DNA from: Allobosea sp. BK604
GTDB lineage: Bacteria > Pseudomonadota > Alphaproteobacteria > Rhizobiales > Beijerinckiaceae
DNA length: 64,000 nt
Reading direction: 5' to 3'
NCBI RefSeq assembly: GCF_004341515.1
Contig: NZ_SLZF01000008.1
Coordinates: forward strand, 1 to 64,000
Shown here: positions 35,660-44,162 of the stretch, piece by piece
Numbering within the stretch: the stretch's first letter is position 1
Layout: each line of letters starts with the position of its first letter
Notes under the pieces: model-generated
Databases searched by the model: none
What the model saw: only the letters and a program-made list of their open reading frames with translations
What the model was told of the DNA's origin: nothing
Made by a program: the position numbers and the translations under genes

Positions 35660-37385
35660 GCTCGCGCCGGAAGACGTCGCGGCGCTCGTGCACCGAGGCG
35701 ATGACGAGGCCCATCGGCACGCCAAGACCGACCAGCGCCGCCTCCGACAGTTGCAGGCTCGCCTCGATGGTCTCAGGCACCGCATCGTTGACGCCAAGTT
35801 CGTAGAGATGGCGGGCATGGGCTGCGTCGCGGGCGCGCGCCACGATGATCAGGTCCGGCTTCAGGGCGCGCGCCACGCGCACGGTCTCGTCGACCGCCTT
35901 GTTGGTATCGATCGTGACGATCAGCGCGCTCGCGTCCTCGATACCGCAAAGCTTGAGGAAATCCGGTTTCGTCGCGTCACCGAAAAAGGCCGGCCGCCCG
36001 GCGCGACGCTGGCTCGCGACCAGGGTCGGGTTCGAATCAACGGCGATATAGGGCTTCTTGTGCTCCTCCAGCATGGCGCCGACGAGACGGCCGACACGGC
36101 CGCAGCCGATGACGATGGCGCGGTCGGTCTGGTCGAGCGGCGGCAGGATCCGCGCCTCCTCGGGCAGGATGACCGGCTTCGCGAGACGGGCCGCGAGGAG
36201 ACGCGCCATGCGCGCGCAGAGCGGCAGGGTCACCATGGTAAGCGAGACGGCCGCCAGCACGAGGCTGATCGCATCCTCGCCGATCAGCTTGGCGCCGGCG
36301 GCGGCGCTGAGCAGCACGAAGGCGAATTCGCCGCCGGGCCCGATCATGATCGCGGCCTCGATCGATGTCGCCGCGGAGAGCTTGAAGGCGCGGCCGAGGC
36401 CGTAGACGATCGCCGCCTTGACGGCGACGAGGCCAATGGCGATGCCGATGATGGCGAAGGGTTGGGCTGCGATCTGGGCCGGGTTGATGCCCATGCCGAC
36501 CGTGAGGAAGAAGACGCCGATCAGCAGCGACTTGAACGGCTCGATGGTGACCTCGATCGCCCGGCGATATTCCGTTTCGGCCAGCAGCAGCCCGGCGATG
36601 AAGGCGCCGAGCCCCATTGAAAGCCCCGCAGTGGCGGCGATCAGGCCGGTGCCGAGCGCGGTCAGGAGCGTCGCCGCCATGAAGCTTTCGGACGAGTCGG
36701 TCGAAGCGACCAGGCGGAAGAGCGGGCGCAGCGCCCAGCGGCCGATCACGACGATTCCGGCAATGGCGGCGCAGGCCTGGAGGCCCGCCTTCGCCATGCT
36801 GGCGATGAGCGAGCCGCCATTCTGCGCGCCGAGCACGCTGATCAGGAAAAGCAGCGGGATGACCGCGATGTCCTGGCAGAGCAGCACGGCGAAGCTGGCG
36901 CGGCCGGCTGAGGAGGTCATGCGGCGGCTGGCCGAGAGCAGCTCGACCACGATCGCGGTCGAGGACAGGGCGAGGCCGAAGCCAATCAAGAGCGCTGCGG
37001 TTGCCGGCTGCCCGAGCCAGTAGGCGGCAGCGCCGATGATCGCGGCCGACAGGCCGACCTGGCCGAGCCCGAGCCCGAAGACCAGCCGGCGCATCGTCAT
37101 CAGGCGCTCGAACGACATTTCGAGCCCGATGACGAAGAGCAGGAAGGCGACGCCGAGCTCGGCAGGGCCGGCCAGGGATTCCGGGTCCGCAACCGTGATG
37201 GCGCGCAGGACCGGTACCGAGGCGACGAGGCCGCCAAGGCCGTAAGGGCCGAGCAGCGCGCCGCAGGCCATGAAGGCGACGACCGAATTGATCTTGAAGC
37301 TCTTGGCGAAGGGCACGATGACCCCTGCCGTCGCCAGCACGACAGCGGCATCCTTGAAGAGCGAAGGGTCAACTGCGGCGGCCAA
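35598..37385 (-). CDS. Kef-type monovalent cation:proton antiporter with TrkA-N domain
   Basis: A 595-residue CPA2 antiporter. About twelve membrane segments occupy residues 10-390 (GVAFLLFVIGLEMSFERLMT, GQPATAALLIGFGLALSSTA). A cytoplasmic Rossmann RCK domain follows (AIVIGCGRVGRLVGAMLEEH), ending with an Ala/Pro-rich tail. Such proteins exchange potassium or sodium for protons. The start is TTG at 37385 with GAGGA upstream. The 3' end overlaps the glycosyltransferase gene by 62 bases in opposite orientation. Confidence 0.92.
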   Translation of the reverse strand: MAAAVDPSLFKDAAVVLATAGVIVPFAKSFKINSVVAFMACGALLGPYGLGGLVASVPVLRAITVADPESLAGPAELGVAFLLFVIGLEMSFERLMTMRRLVFGLGLGQVGLSAAIIGAAAYWLGQPATAALLIGFGLALSSTAIVVELLSASRRMTSSAGRASFAVLLCQDIAVIPLLFLISVLGAQNGGSLIASMAKAGLQACAAIAGIVVIGRWALRPLFRLVASTDSSESFMAATLLTALGTGLIAATAGLSMGLGAFIAGLLLAETEYRRAIEVTIEPFKSLLIGVFFLTVGMGINPAQIAAQPFAIIGIAIGLVAVKAAIVYGLGRAFKLSAATSIEAAIMIGPGGEFAFVLLSAAAGAKLIGEDAISLVLAAVSLTMVTLPLCARMARLLAARLAKPVILPEEARILPPLDQTDRAIVIGCGRVGRLVGAMLEEHKKPYIAVDSNPTLVASQRRAGRPAFFGDATKPDFLKLCGIEDASALIVTIDTNKAVDETVRVARALKPDLIIVARARDAAHARHLYELGVNDAVPETIEASLQLSEAALVGLGVPMGLVIASVHERRDVFRRELKPAAAPAPALPRHGRSRRL

Positions 37386-37547
37386 GGCTATCCTCGCGCT
37401 GATTCCGGAAGTGATTCAAGTTTGCGGGCCAAGGCCTTGCAGTACAAGCAATAGCTTGCCTGGGCCCGAAGAATTCTGCGCCCGAAAACCTTGCGGTGAT
37501 CGCAGGCGGCCCGTAGCCTTCGCCGGCGCTTATCCGAAAGGCCCTTC

Positions 37548-38393
37548 ATGCGTTTTGCCGGTACCGAAAACTACGTCGCCACCGAGGACCTCACCGTCGC
37601 CGTCAATGCCGCGATCCGGCTGGAGCGGCCGCTCCTGGTCAAGGGTGAGCCCGGCACCGGCAAGACCGTGCTGGCCGAGGAGATCGCCAGCGCGCTGAAG
37701 GCGCCGCTGATCACTTGGCACATCAAGTCGACCACCAAGGCGCAGCAGGGGCTCTACGAGTATGATGCGGTGAGCCGCCTGCGCGACAGCCAGCTCGGCG
37801 ATCCGCGCGTCTCGGAGATCTCGAACTATATCAAGCGCGGCAAGCTCTGGGAGGCTTTCGTCTCAGCCGAGCGGCCCGTGCTCCTGATCGATGAAATCGA
37901 CAAGGCCGATATCGAGTTCCCGAACGACCTGCTGCTCGAGCTCGACCGCATGGAATTCCATGTCTACGAGACCGGCGAAACGATCCGCGCGGCGCAGCGC
38001 CCGGTGATGATCATCACCTCCAACAACGAGAAGGAGCTGCCGGACGCCTTCCTGCGCCGCTGCTTCTTCCACTATATCCGCTTTCCTGACGCTGACACGA
38101 TGCGAGCCATCGTCGAGGTGCATTTCCCGGGCATCAAGAAGCGGCTGATGGAGGAGGCGCTGCGGCTTTTCTTCGAGGTGCGCGACGTGCCGGGCATCAA
38201 GAAAAAGCCTTCGACCTCGGAGCTGCTCGACTGGCTCAAGCTGCTCGTCGCCGAGGATATCGGGCCGGAGGTGCTGCGCGAGCGCGACCCGCGCAAGCTG
38301 ATCCCGCCGCTCCATGGAGCGCTGCTCAAGAACGAGCAGGATGTCAGCCTGTTCGAGAAGCTCGCCTTCATGGTACGGCGCGAGAGCCGCTGA
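37548..38393 (+). CDS. MoxR-family AAA+ ATPase
   Basis: A 281-residue chaperone-like ATPase. Walker A is GEPGTGKTVL (about 35-44), Walker B VLLIDEIDKADIEF (about 110-123), with sensor-1 Asn in MIITSNNEKELP. It starts MRFAGTENYVATEDL, typical of the CoxD/RavA-type MoxR group. These usually work with a von Willebrand A protein encoded next door, but here the next gene is a convergent lipoprotein, so the partner is elsewhere. The ends overlap by 26 bases. Confidence 0.93.
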   Translation: MRFAGTENYVATEDLTVAVNAAIRLERPLLVKGEPGTGKTVLAEEIASALKAPLITWHIKSTTKAQQGLYEYDAVSRLRDSQLGDPRVSEISNYIKRGKLWEAFVSAERPVLLIDEIDKADIEFPNDLLLELDRMEFHVYETGETIRAAQRPVMIITSNNEKELPDAFLRRCFFHYIRFPDADTMRAIVEVHFPGIKKRLMEEALRLFFEVRDVPGIKKKPSTSELLDWLKLLVAEDIGPEVLRERDPRKLIPPLHGALLKNEQDVSLFEKLAFMVRRESR

Positions 38394-39006
38394 GCGCGGC
38401 CGGCGCGTCGCAGGCCGGAAGCAGGCTCGCGAGATCGGGGGCGCCGCCGGTCTCCTTGATCGCCTCGCGCAGGTCGATATCGCTCGTCAGCGTGACGTAG
38501 TCGCGCGTCTCCGAGGTCTTGAGATAGGTCGACATCGGGATCGGCCTGCCGCCAAGATCGCCGGTGCGGCAGATCTTGCGGGCGTTCAGCGCCAGGCTGC
38601 CTGGATTGCCGCTGCCATCGGGGTTGAGCATGTGCTCCTCGCGGAACGCGGTGAGATTCGCCGCATCGGTCGCGCTCAGGCGGAAGACCGTGAAGCGCCG
38701 GCCCGGCCGCGTCACGCTCGGCAGTGCCGCCAGCTCGGCGGGATCGCTGACCTGCTCGAGCGCGTAGCTGCGCTCGTGCCTGCCGCCCTGCCGCGGCTGG
38801 ACCGTCACCGTCATCGTCACGCCGCCGGGAAGCGGGCGGATCTCTTCGGGCAGGCTGACGCCTGCGCGCAGATCGGCGAAGCGCGTCGTCTTGAGATCGA
38901 TCCGTGACAGCGCGGGCAGCGAGCTGAGCGGGACATGGCTGCAACCGGCAGCGAGACCGGTGGCGACAAGAAGCGCGGCAATGGCGGTACGGGGCGGCAA
39001 GGGCAT
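38368..39006 (-). CDS. Hypothetical lipoprotein
   Basis: A 212-residue exported lipoprotein. The signal MPLPPRTAIAALLVATGLAA ends in a lipobox LAAGC, with Cys near residue 22. The mature domain has LKTTRFADLRAGVSLPEEIR and repeated short beta-strand patterns. No known catalytic motif is visible. The ATG at 39006 is chosen for the clean lipoprotein signal. It is convergent with MoxR and divergent from the DUF2975 gene. Function unknown. Confidence 0.8.
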   Translation of the reverse strand: MPLPPRTAIAALLVATGLAAGCSHVPLSSLPALSRIDLKTTRFADLRAGVSLPEEIRPLPGGVTMTVTVQPRQGGRHERSYALEQVSDPAELAALPSVTRPGRRFTVFRLSATDAANLTAFREEHMLNPDGSGNPGSLALNARKICRTGDLGGRPIPMSTYLKTSETRDYVTLTSDIDLREAIKETGGAPDLASLLPACDAPAALSGSRAVP

Positions 39007-39035
39007 GGCTGTCCTCAACAGGCATCGATAAACTC

Positions 39036-39075
39036 TTGACATTTAAAAATTCATCTATTAGTTTAATTTTGTCAA
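39036..39075 (+). promoter_or_regulatory. AT-rich promoter/operator of the DUF2975-XRE pair
   Basis: TTGACA at 39036-39041 is followed by AT-rich DNA and an inverted copy, TGTCAA, at 39070-39075. The first is a good -35 box, with TAGTTT at 39059 as a possible -10 (17-base spacing). The symmetric half-sites could bind the XRE regulator encoded two genes on. The patch is unusually AT-rich for this genome. Confidence 0.45.
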
Positions 39076-39091
39076 TCGGAGAGCTAATTCG

Positions 39092-39658
39092 ATGAGCGCA
39101 TATGAGATACCGTCTCCCGCCGGGTCGAGCTTCGCGAGGCTGCGGCGTATCAGCGTCGCGGCGAGCCTGTTCTGCTATCTGGCGGCCGCGCTGATGCTCG
39201 TCGGTGTGGTCTGGGTCTGGACCAGCCCTGCAAGCGTGCTGGCTTACATGCAGAGCACTGTTGGCGCGGGCGCTGCGCCCGCCGTTCCGAGTGCGCGTGG
39301 ATATTGGCTGGGCCTGGCATTGAGCCTGGTGCCGGCCGGCTTGTTCACGCTGGCGATGCTGCGGCTCGGCCGGCTGTTCGGCCGCTTCCGTAGGGGCATC
39401 GTGCTCGACGAAGGGAACGCGGTGGAACTCAGCCGGATCGGCTGGCTGCTCTTTGCCTTCGGCGCGGTGACGCCGATCATCCGCGCGCTGCAGAGCGTCG
39501 CGCTGACCTTCGACAATCCTACTGGCCAGAAGCAGCTCGCGATCACGCTCGATCCCGGCGTGTTCGGCGCCCTCGCGGCCGGGGCCGTGCTGGTCGCCTT
39601 CGGGCTCGTGCTGCGCGAAGCGGTGTGGCTGGCCGACGAGAATCAAAGTTTTGTCTAG
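39092..39658 (+). CDS. DUF2975 membrane protein
   Basis: A 188-residue protein with four predicted membrane segments (VAASLFCYLAAALMLVGVVW near 26-45; LGLALSLVPAGLFTLAML; WLLFAFGAVTPIIRAL; VFGALAAGAVLVAFGLVL). The stretch LGRLFGRFRRGIVLDEGNAV between segments two and three is characteristic of DUF2975. These proteins are almost always followed by a small Cro/CI-like regulator, as here. GGAGAG sits seven bases before the ATG. Function unknown. Confidence 0.88.
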   Translation: MSAYEIPSPAGSSFARLRRISVAASLFCYLAAALMLVGVVWVWTSPASVLAYMQSTVGAGAAPAVPSARGYWLGLALSLVPAGLFTLAMLRLGRLFGRFRRGIVLDEGNAVELSRIGWLLFAFGAVTPIIRALQSVALTFDNPTGQKQLAITLDPGVFGALAAGAVLVAFGLVLREAVWLADENQSFV

Positions 39659-39670
39659 TAGGACCTGGTC

Positions 39671-39913
39671 ATGCCGATCGTGGTCGAACTCGATGTGATG
39701 TTGGCGCGCCGCAAGATGCGCTCGAAGGAACTTGCCCAGCGCATCGGCCTGACCGAGCAGCAGGTCTCGCAGCTGAAATCGGGCAAGGTGCGTGGCATGC
39801 GCTTCGATACGCTGACGCGGATCTGCGTCGTGCTCGACTGCCAACCGGGCGATCTCCTGCGGTACGAGCCGGGCGCGGAGGATCTGCTGGAGGCCGGCGA
39901 CGCGGAGAGTTGA
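39671..39913 (+). CDS. Small Cro/CI-family HTH regulator (YozG-like)
   Basis: An 80-residue single helix-turn-helix protein: MPIVVELDVMLARRKMRSKE, then RIGLTEQQVSQLKSGKVRGM and CQPGDLLRYEPG. It is the standard partner of DUF2975 proteins and starts 12 bases after its stop. It probably regulates its own operon through the upstream inverted TTGACA sites. Confidence 0.92.
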   Translation: MPIVVELDVMLARRKMRSKELAQRIGLTEQQVSQLKSGKVRGMRFDTLTRICVVLDCQPGDLLRYEPGAEDLLEAGDAES

Positions 39914-39981
39914 GGGGCTGGAGCCGGATCCGATCAGTTGAATCAAACTGATCGGTGAATCTGCCTCTCAACTATCGTCGC

Positions 39982-41238
39982 TCAACTCAGCCCGAGCAGC
40001 GGCCGCGCGCTGAGCGCCGCCATGAAGGCGCCGAGCGTCACCAGCGCATAGGCGCCCGCGAACAGGCCGACGGCAGCCGTTCCCAGCCGCGGCTGGCGGA
40101 TCAGCAACCAGACCAGGAGACCGAAGGCGGGGATGATCTGCAGGGCATGCAGCCCGAGGAAATGGGCCATCCGCAGGTCGCCGCCCGTCAGCGACCAATC
40201 GAAGAGCGGCAGCGTCGCCTGTGCTGCCGGGGCGGCGCCGACGAAATGGCTGCCATTGATCGAGAGCGTCGCGCCGCTTACGAGGCCGAGAATACAGGTC
40301 AGGGCAAATCCCAGCACAAGCGACCAGCGCAGGGTCGGCGCCAGGGGGGCGGCATCGCGGCGTGCAAGGCCATAGGCGAGGGCGCCCGAGCCGAGCGTGA
40401 TCATCACTGCGCCGACGCCCATGGCATTGTAGAGCGCCGAGGCGAGCCAGCTCGAGGCGTTGTAATGCGAGGCCTCGGCGCGAGAGGCGCGCCAGGCGAT
40501 ATACGCGACCTCCAGGAAGCCAGCCGGCACGACGCCCCAAAAGACATAGCGGCCGAGCCGCGAAGCGCGGAAGGCCTCGCTGGTCAATGGCAGCACGAGC
40601 GCAAGCGTCAGGAAATAGACGACGAGCGACGCTTCGAATTTCAGCGGCTTGAGCCAGACATTGCTGTCCTGGAACAGGCGCTGATCGACCGCATAGGCGA
40701 GGGCGGTCGGCAGCATCAGCGCGAGCATGGCGAGCCCCGCAGCAGTCAGGCGCGGATCGAGCTCGAATGCGCATGACCAGGCGGGCAGGCGGGCCTGGGC
40801 ACGCGCGATCCGGTCGTCCCGGCCGATCCATAAGCTGCCCTTGAGCAGCAGGAATGCGAGGTAGCCGATCGGTCCGAACAGGAAGGTCGCGAGCAGCACC
40901 GGCACGACCAGTGGATGTGGAAGTTTCGCCTCCTGCGCCCGCCTCAGGATCCAATTGCCGAGCAGGAGATCGAAGGCGAGATAATGCAGCCAGCCGGCCA
41001 GCAGGAGTGGCCGAGAGCCGAACAGCGCCGCCAGATCGTCCAGCGAGGAGAAGCCGCCCTTGGCCTCGTGCCAATGGACGGCGATCAGGATGACATAGCC
41101 GAGCGAGAGCGTGGCCGGGATCAGCATGCCGGCCAGCAGCGCGGAGACGCCGCGCCAGCGCGGCAGCAGGATCAGGCTGAGCCAACCCAGGGCGGCGAGC
41201 TGGGACCCGCAGGTGAAGGCTGCATCGAGCGTTGGCAT
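39982..41238 (-). CDS. ABA4-like (DUF4281) membrane protein
   Basis: A 418-residue protein with about eleven membrane segments. Residues about 70-130 carry LLLAGWLHYLAFDLLLGNWI, the signature of the ABA4-like family, named after the plant neoxanthin-synthesis protein. The longer C-terminal half (WLKPLKFEASLVVYFLTLAL, and several Trp/His-rich segments) is of unknown role. GGAG precedes the ATG at 41238. It is divergent from a TetR gene, with a perfect palindrome between them, so it is probably the regulated target. The chemistry of bacterial members is not known. Confidence 0.85.
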   Translation of the reverse strand: MPTLDAAFTCGSQLAALGWLSLILLPRWRGVSALLAGMLIPATLSLGYVILIAVHWHEAKGGFSSLDDLAALFGSRPLLLAGWLHYLAFDLLLGNWILRRAQEAKLPHPLVVPVLLATFLFGPIGYLAFLLLKGSLWIGRDDRIARAQARLPAWSCAFELDPRLTAAGLAMLALMLPTALAYAVDQRLFQDSNVWLKPLKFEASLVVYFLTLALVLPLTSEAFRASRLGRYVFWGVVPAGFLEVAYIAWRASRAEASHYNASSWLASALYNAMGVGAVMITLGSGALAYGLARRDAAPLAPTLRWSLVLGFALTCILGLVSGATLSINGSHFVGAAPAAQATLPLFDWSLTGGDLRMAHFLGLHALQIIPAFGLLVWLLIRQPRLGTAAVGLFAGAYALVTLGAFMAALSARPLLGLS

Positions 41239-41289
41239 GGGATCGCTCCATTTGAACGCTGTCAAGTTGCGGTGGTTGGGTAAGCTGTT

Positions 41290-41308
41290 ATCTTGACGTC
41301 GTCAAGAT
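41290..41308. promoter_or_regulatory. Palindromic operator between ABA4-like gene and tetR
   Basis: ATCTTGACGTCGTCAAGAT is a perfect 9-1-9 palindrome. Further TTGACG (41312) and GTCAAG (41261) half-sites flank it. Position and symmetry fit binding by the adjacent TetR regulator, repressing both divergent genes. Confidence 0.7.
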
Positions 41309-41340
41309 ATATTTGACGGTGTTTAGATTGTGGGCTGGCG

Positions 41341-42027
41341 ATGGCGAAGGCAAAGTCGAGTATGGCGCGGGGCGCCTATCATCATGGCGACCTGCGCCAG
41401 GCGATGATCGATGCCGCCGAGGCGGTGCTGGCCGAGAAGGGCGTCGCCGGCTTCACCTTGCGCGAATGCGCGCGCCGGGCCGGGGTTTCGCCGGCGGCGC
41501 CGGCGCATCATTTCGGCAATATCACCGGGCTCCTGACCGCGGTCGCGACGCTCGGCTTCGATGGGCTGGCGGATGCGATGGACCATGCCGCGGAAGCGGC
41601 GACCGAGGCTGGTGGCAACCGCCTGCGTGCCATTGGCGAAGCCTATGTCGCGACCGCGCTGGAGCGTCCCGGGCGCTTCCGCGTCGTCTTCGGGCAGCGC
41701 GGCCTGAATGCGGATGATGCCGAGTTCAAGCGCGCCGCGGCCCGCGCCTTCGGCATCCTGGTGCGGGAGACGCAGAGCGAGTTGCCGCAGGCCGAGGTCG
41801 AGCAGGACCTGTTCTCGCGCCTGCCGCCGAGCTTCGCCGGTGATCCCGACCTTCCGGAGATCCTGTTCACCTGGTCGGTGACCCATGGTTTCACCACGCT
41901 GCTGCTCGATGGGCAGCTCGATTTCCTCGCCGGGCCGGGCGGCCGCGTGGCATTGCAGAAGCTGCATTCGGAAAAGCTCGTCGCGCTGCTGCTCACGGCG
42001 TTGCGGACGCGCGAACCTGTGCGCTGA
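41341..42027 (+). CDS. TetR/AcrR-family regulator
   Basis: A 228-residue repressor. The N-terminal HTH spans about 15-60 (YHHGDLRQAMIDAAEAVLAE, ARRAGVSPAAPAHHFGNITG). The ligand-binding part contains FRVVFGQRGLNADDAEFKRA and a long helical C-terminus of the TetR WHG-type. It lies 103 bases from the start of the ABA4-like gene, and the palindrome at 41290 is a likely operator. The ligand is unknown. Confidence 0.92.
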   Translation: MAKAKSSMARGAYHHGDLRQAMIDAAEAVLAEKGVAGFTLRECARRAGVSPAAPAHHFGNITGLLTAVATLGFDGLADAMDHAAEAATEAGGNRLRAIGEAYVATALERPGRFRVVFGQRGLNADDAEFKRAAARAFGILVRETQSELPQAEVEQDLFSRLPPSFAGDPDLPEILFTWSVTHGFTTLLLDGQLDFLAGPGGRVALQKLHSEKLVALLLTALRTREPVR

Positions 42028-42066
42028 GCCCTCGCAAAATCGCAGGCACATGGTTACGTTCGAGCG

Positions 42067-42594
42067 ATGCGACGCCTCCTGCTCCTGCGCCACGCCAAAT
42101 CGAACTGGTCCACCGGGGTCACCGACCGCGAGCGTCCCTTGGCCGCGCGCGGACGCGAGGCCGCTCCGCTGATGGGCCGCTATCTCGCCGAGGAACTTCT
42201 GCTGCCCGATCTCGTGCTGATCTCGCCCGCCCGGCGCACGGCCGAGACCTGGGAACTGGTCGGGCCGATGCTGCCGGAAAAGCCCGGCACCCATGTCGAG
42301 CCACGCATTTACGAGGCCAAGCCGGAGCGGCTGCTCGATGTGGTGCAGGAGACCGAGCCGGATGTCCGGACCCTGCTGATGATCGGCCATAACCCCGGCT
42401 TCGAGGAATTGGCTGCGCAGCTGGTCGGCCATGGCGACCGCTATGCCGCGGTACGGATGGCGAAGAAGTACCCGACCTGCGGGCTCGCCGTGATCGATTT
42501 TTCCGTCGAGGATTGGCGCAACGTCGTCGCGCGCGGCGGACGGCTCGAACGTTTCGTGACGCCGGCATCGCTGGGCGAAGGGCCTGACGAGTGA
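42067..42594 (+). CDS. SixA-like histidine phosphatase
   Basis: A 175-residue phosphohistidine phosphatase of the histidine phosphatase superfamily. The catalytic motif is LLRHAKSNW near residues 5-13 and the second His lies in MIGHNPGFEELA. SixA-type proteins remove phosphate from phosphohistidine in signalling or phosphotransferase proteins. It ends 109 bases before the YcjX-like gene on the same strand. Confidence 0.9.
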   Translation: MRRLLLLRHAKSNWSTGVTDRERPLAARGREAAPLMGRYLAEELLLPDLVLISPARRTAETWELVGPMLPEKPGTHVEPRIYEAKPERLLDVVQETEPDVRTLLMIGHNPGFEELAAQLVGHGDRYAAVRMAKKYPTCGLAVIDFSVEDWRNVVARGGRLERFVTPASLGEGPDE

Positions 42595-42703
42595 GAGAGC
42601 GTTCGCGACGTCTCCTGATACGGCCGTCTGACGCTGCTGTCTGCGCTTCCGGTGCTGACGGACCCGGGCGAAGGGCTCGACGAGCGGGCGCTGTTCCCCT
42701 CGC

Positions 42704-44146
42704 ATGAGTTCCTATTTCGACGAGGCGCGCAACGCCGCGCTCGCCTTCGGCGACAGCCTGCTCGGGCTGGCGCGGCCGCGGCTCAGGCTCGGCGTCACCG
42801 GCCTGTCGCGCTCGGGCAAGACGGTCTTCACCACGGCGCTGATCCAGAACCTGATGGAAGGCGCGCGCCTGCCGGTGCTGAAGGCGGCGGCGCAGGGGCG
42901 GATCAGCCGGGTCAGGCTGGTGCCGCAGCCCGATCCGGACGTGCCGCGCTTTCCCTACGAGGCGCATCGCGCGGCGCTATCGGGGCCGGAGCGGCGCTGG
43001 CCGGACTCGACGAAGCGGATCTCGGAGCTGCGCGTCGAGATCGATTACGAGCGGGCCGAAGGCTGGTTCAAGGGGCCGGCGACTCTGACGCTCGACATCG
43101 TCGACTATCCCGGCGAGTGGCTGCTCGATCTCGCGCTGATAGGCCTCGATTACAAAGCGTGGTCGCGACAGGCCATCGCCGATGCCCGCAAGCCGCATCG
43201 GCGTGTGGCGGCCGAGCCTTGGCTCGCCGACCTCGCCGGGCGCGATCCTGCCGGCGCGGCCGACGAGCTGGCCGCAGAGGCCGCGAGCGACCTGTTCAAG
43301 GCCTATCTGGCGCGGCTCAGGGCCGATCCGGAGGCGGTGGCGGTGACGCCACCCGGGCGCTTCCTGATGCCGGGCGATCTCGAAGGCTCGCCGGCGCTGA
43401 CCTTCGCCCCGCTCGATCTTGGCCACGATACCGAGCCGGCGTCCGGCACGCTGGCCGGGCTGATGGCGGATCGGTTCGAGGCCTATAAGCGTGTGGTGGT
43501 GACGCCGTTCTTCCGCGATCATTTCGCCAGGCTCGACCGGCAGATCGTGCTGGTCGATGCGCTGGCGGCGCTCGATGCCGGACCTCCTGCGCTCGCCGAT
43601 CTCGAGACCGCTCTCGGCCAGGCGCTCGCCGCTTTCCAGGTCGGGCGCAATTCCTTGCTGTCGAGCCTGTTCGCGCCGCGGATCGAGCGCGTGCTCTTCG
43701 CCGCGACCAAGGCCGACCATGTCCATCATACCAGCCATGACCGGCTGGCAACGGTGATGGCGCATCTGGTGGCGCGGGCATCCTCGCGGGCGCAAGGGGC
43801 GGGCGCCAAGGTCGAGGCGATGGCGCTTGCCGCCGTGCGGGCGACGCGCGAGGTCCGGATCAAGGAAGGCCGCGAGGACCTCCCGGCGATCGCGGGCGTG
43901 CCGGAGGCCGGCGAGCGCGTCGGCGACGAGATCTTCGACGGGATTGCGGAAGCCGCGATCTTCCCTGGCGAGTTGCCGGAGCGGCCCGAGGCGATCTTCG
44001 ATGCGAATGCGCCGCGCTGGCAGATCAGGGCGCCGCGCTTCCGGCCGCCCCTGGTCGTGCCGGATGCGGGTGGGCGGACCCAGCCGCCGCCGCAGATTCG
44101 CCTCGACCGTGCGCTCGAATTCCTGATCGGCGACAGGCTGGCATGA
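42704..44146 (+). CDS. YcjX-family P-loop protein (DUF463)
   Basis: A 480-residue nucleotide-binding protein. Walker A is GLSRSGKTVFTTAL (about 33-46); PDSTKRISELRVEIDYERAE, TLDIVDYPGEWLLDLALIGL and the C-terminal RFRPP match YcjX. E. coli ycjX is a stress-associated gene paired with ycjF, and the same pair appears here (16-base gap). Role at the membrane is suspected, not established. Confidence 0.92.
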   Translation: MSSYFDEARNAALAFGDSLLGLARPRLRLGVTGLSRSGKTVFTTALIQNLMEGARLPVLKAAAQGRISRVRLVPQPDPDVPRFPYEAHRAALSGPERRWPDSTKRISELRVEIDYERAEGWFKGPATLTLDIVDYPGEWLLDLALIGLDYKAWSRQAIADARKPHRRVAAEPWLADLAGRDPAGAADELAAEAASDLFKAYLARLRADPEAVAVTPPGRFLMPGDLEGSPALTFAPLDLGHDTEPASGTLAGLMADRFEAYKRVVVTPFFRDHFARLDRQIVLVDALAALDAGPPALADLETALGQALAAFQVGRNSLLSSLFAPRIERVLFAATKADHVHHTSHDRLATVMAHLVARASSRAQGAGAKVEAMALAAVRATREVRIKEGREDLPAIAGVPEAGERVGDEIFDGIAEAAIFPGELPERPEAIFDANAPRWQIRAPRFRPPLVVPDAGGRTQPPPQIRLDRALEFLIGDRLA

Positions 44147-44162
44147 CGAGAGGAGGCCGCCC

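Noticed and set aside
38072..39946. 624-codon minus frame across MoxR, a lipoprotein and DUF2975
   Set aside because: It crosses three well-supported genes in another frame and has no recognisable domain.
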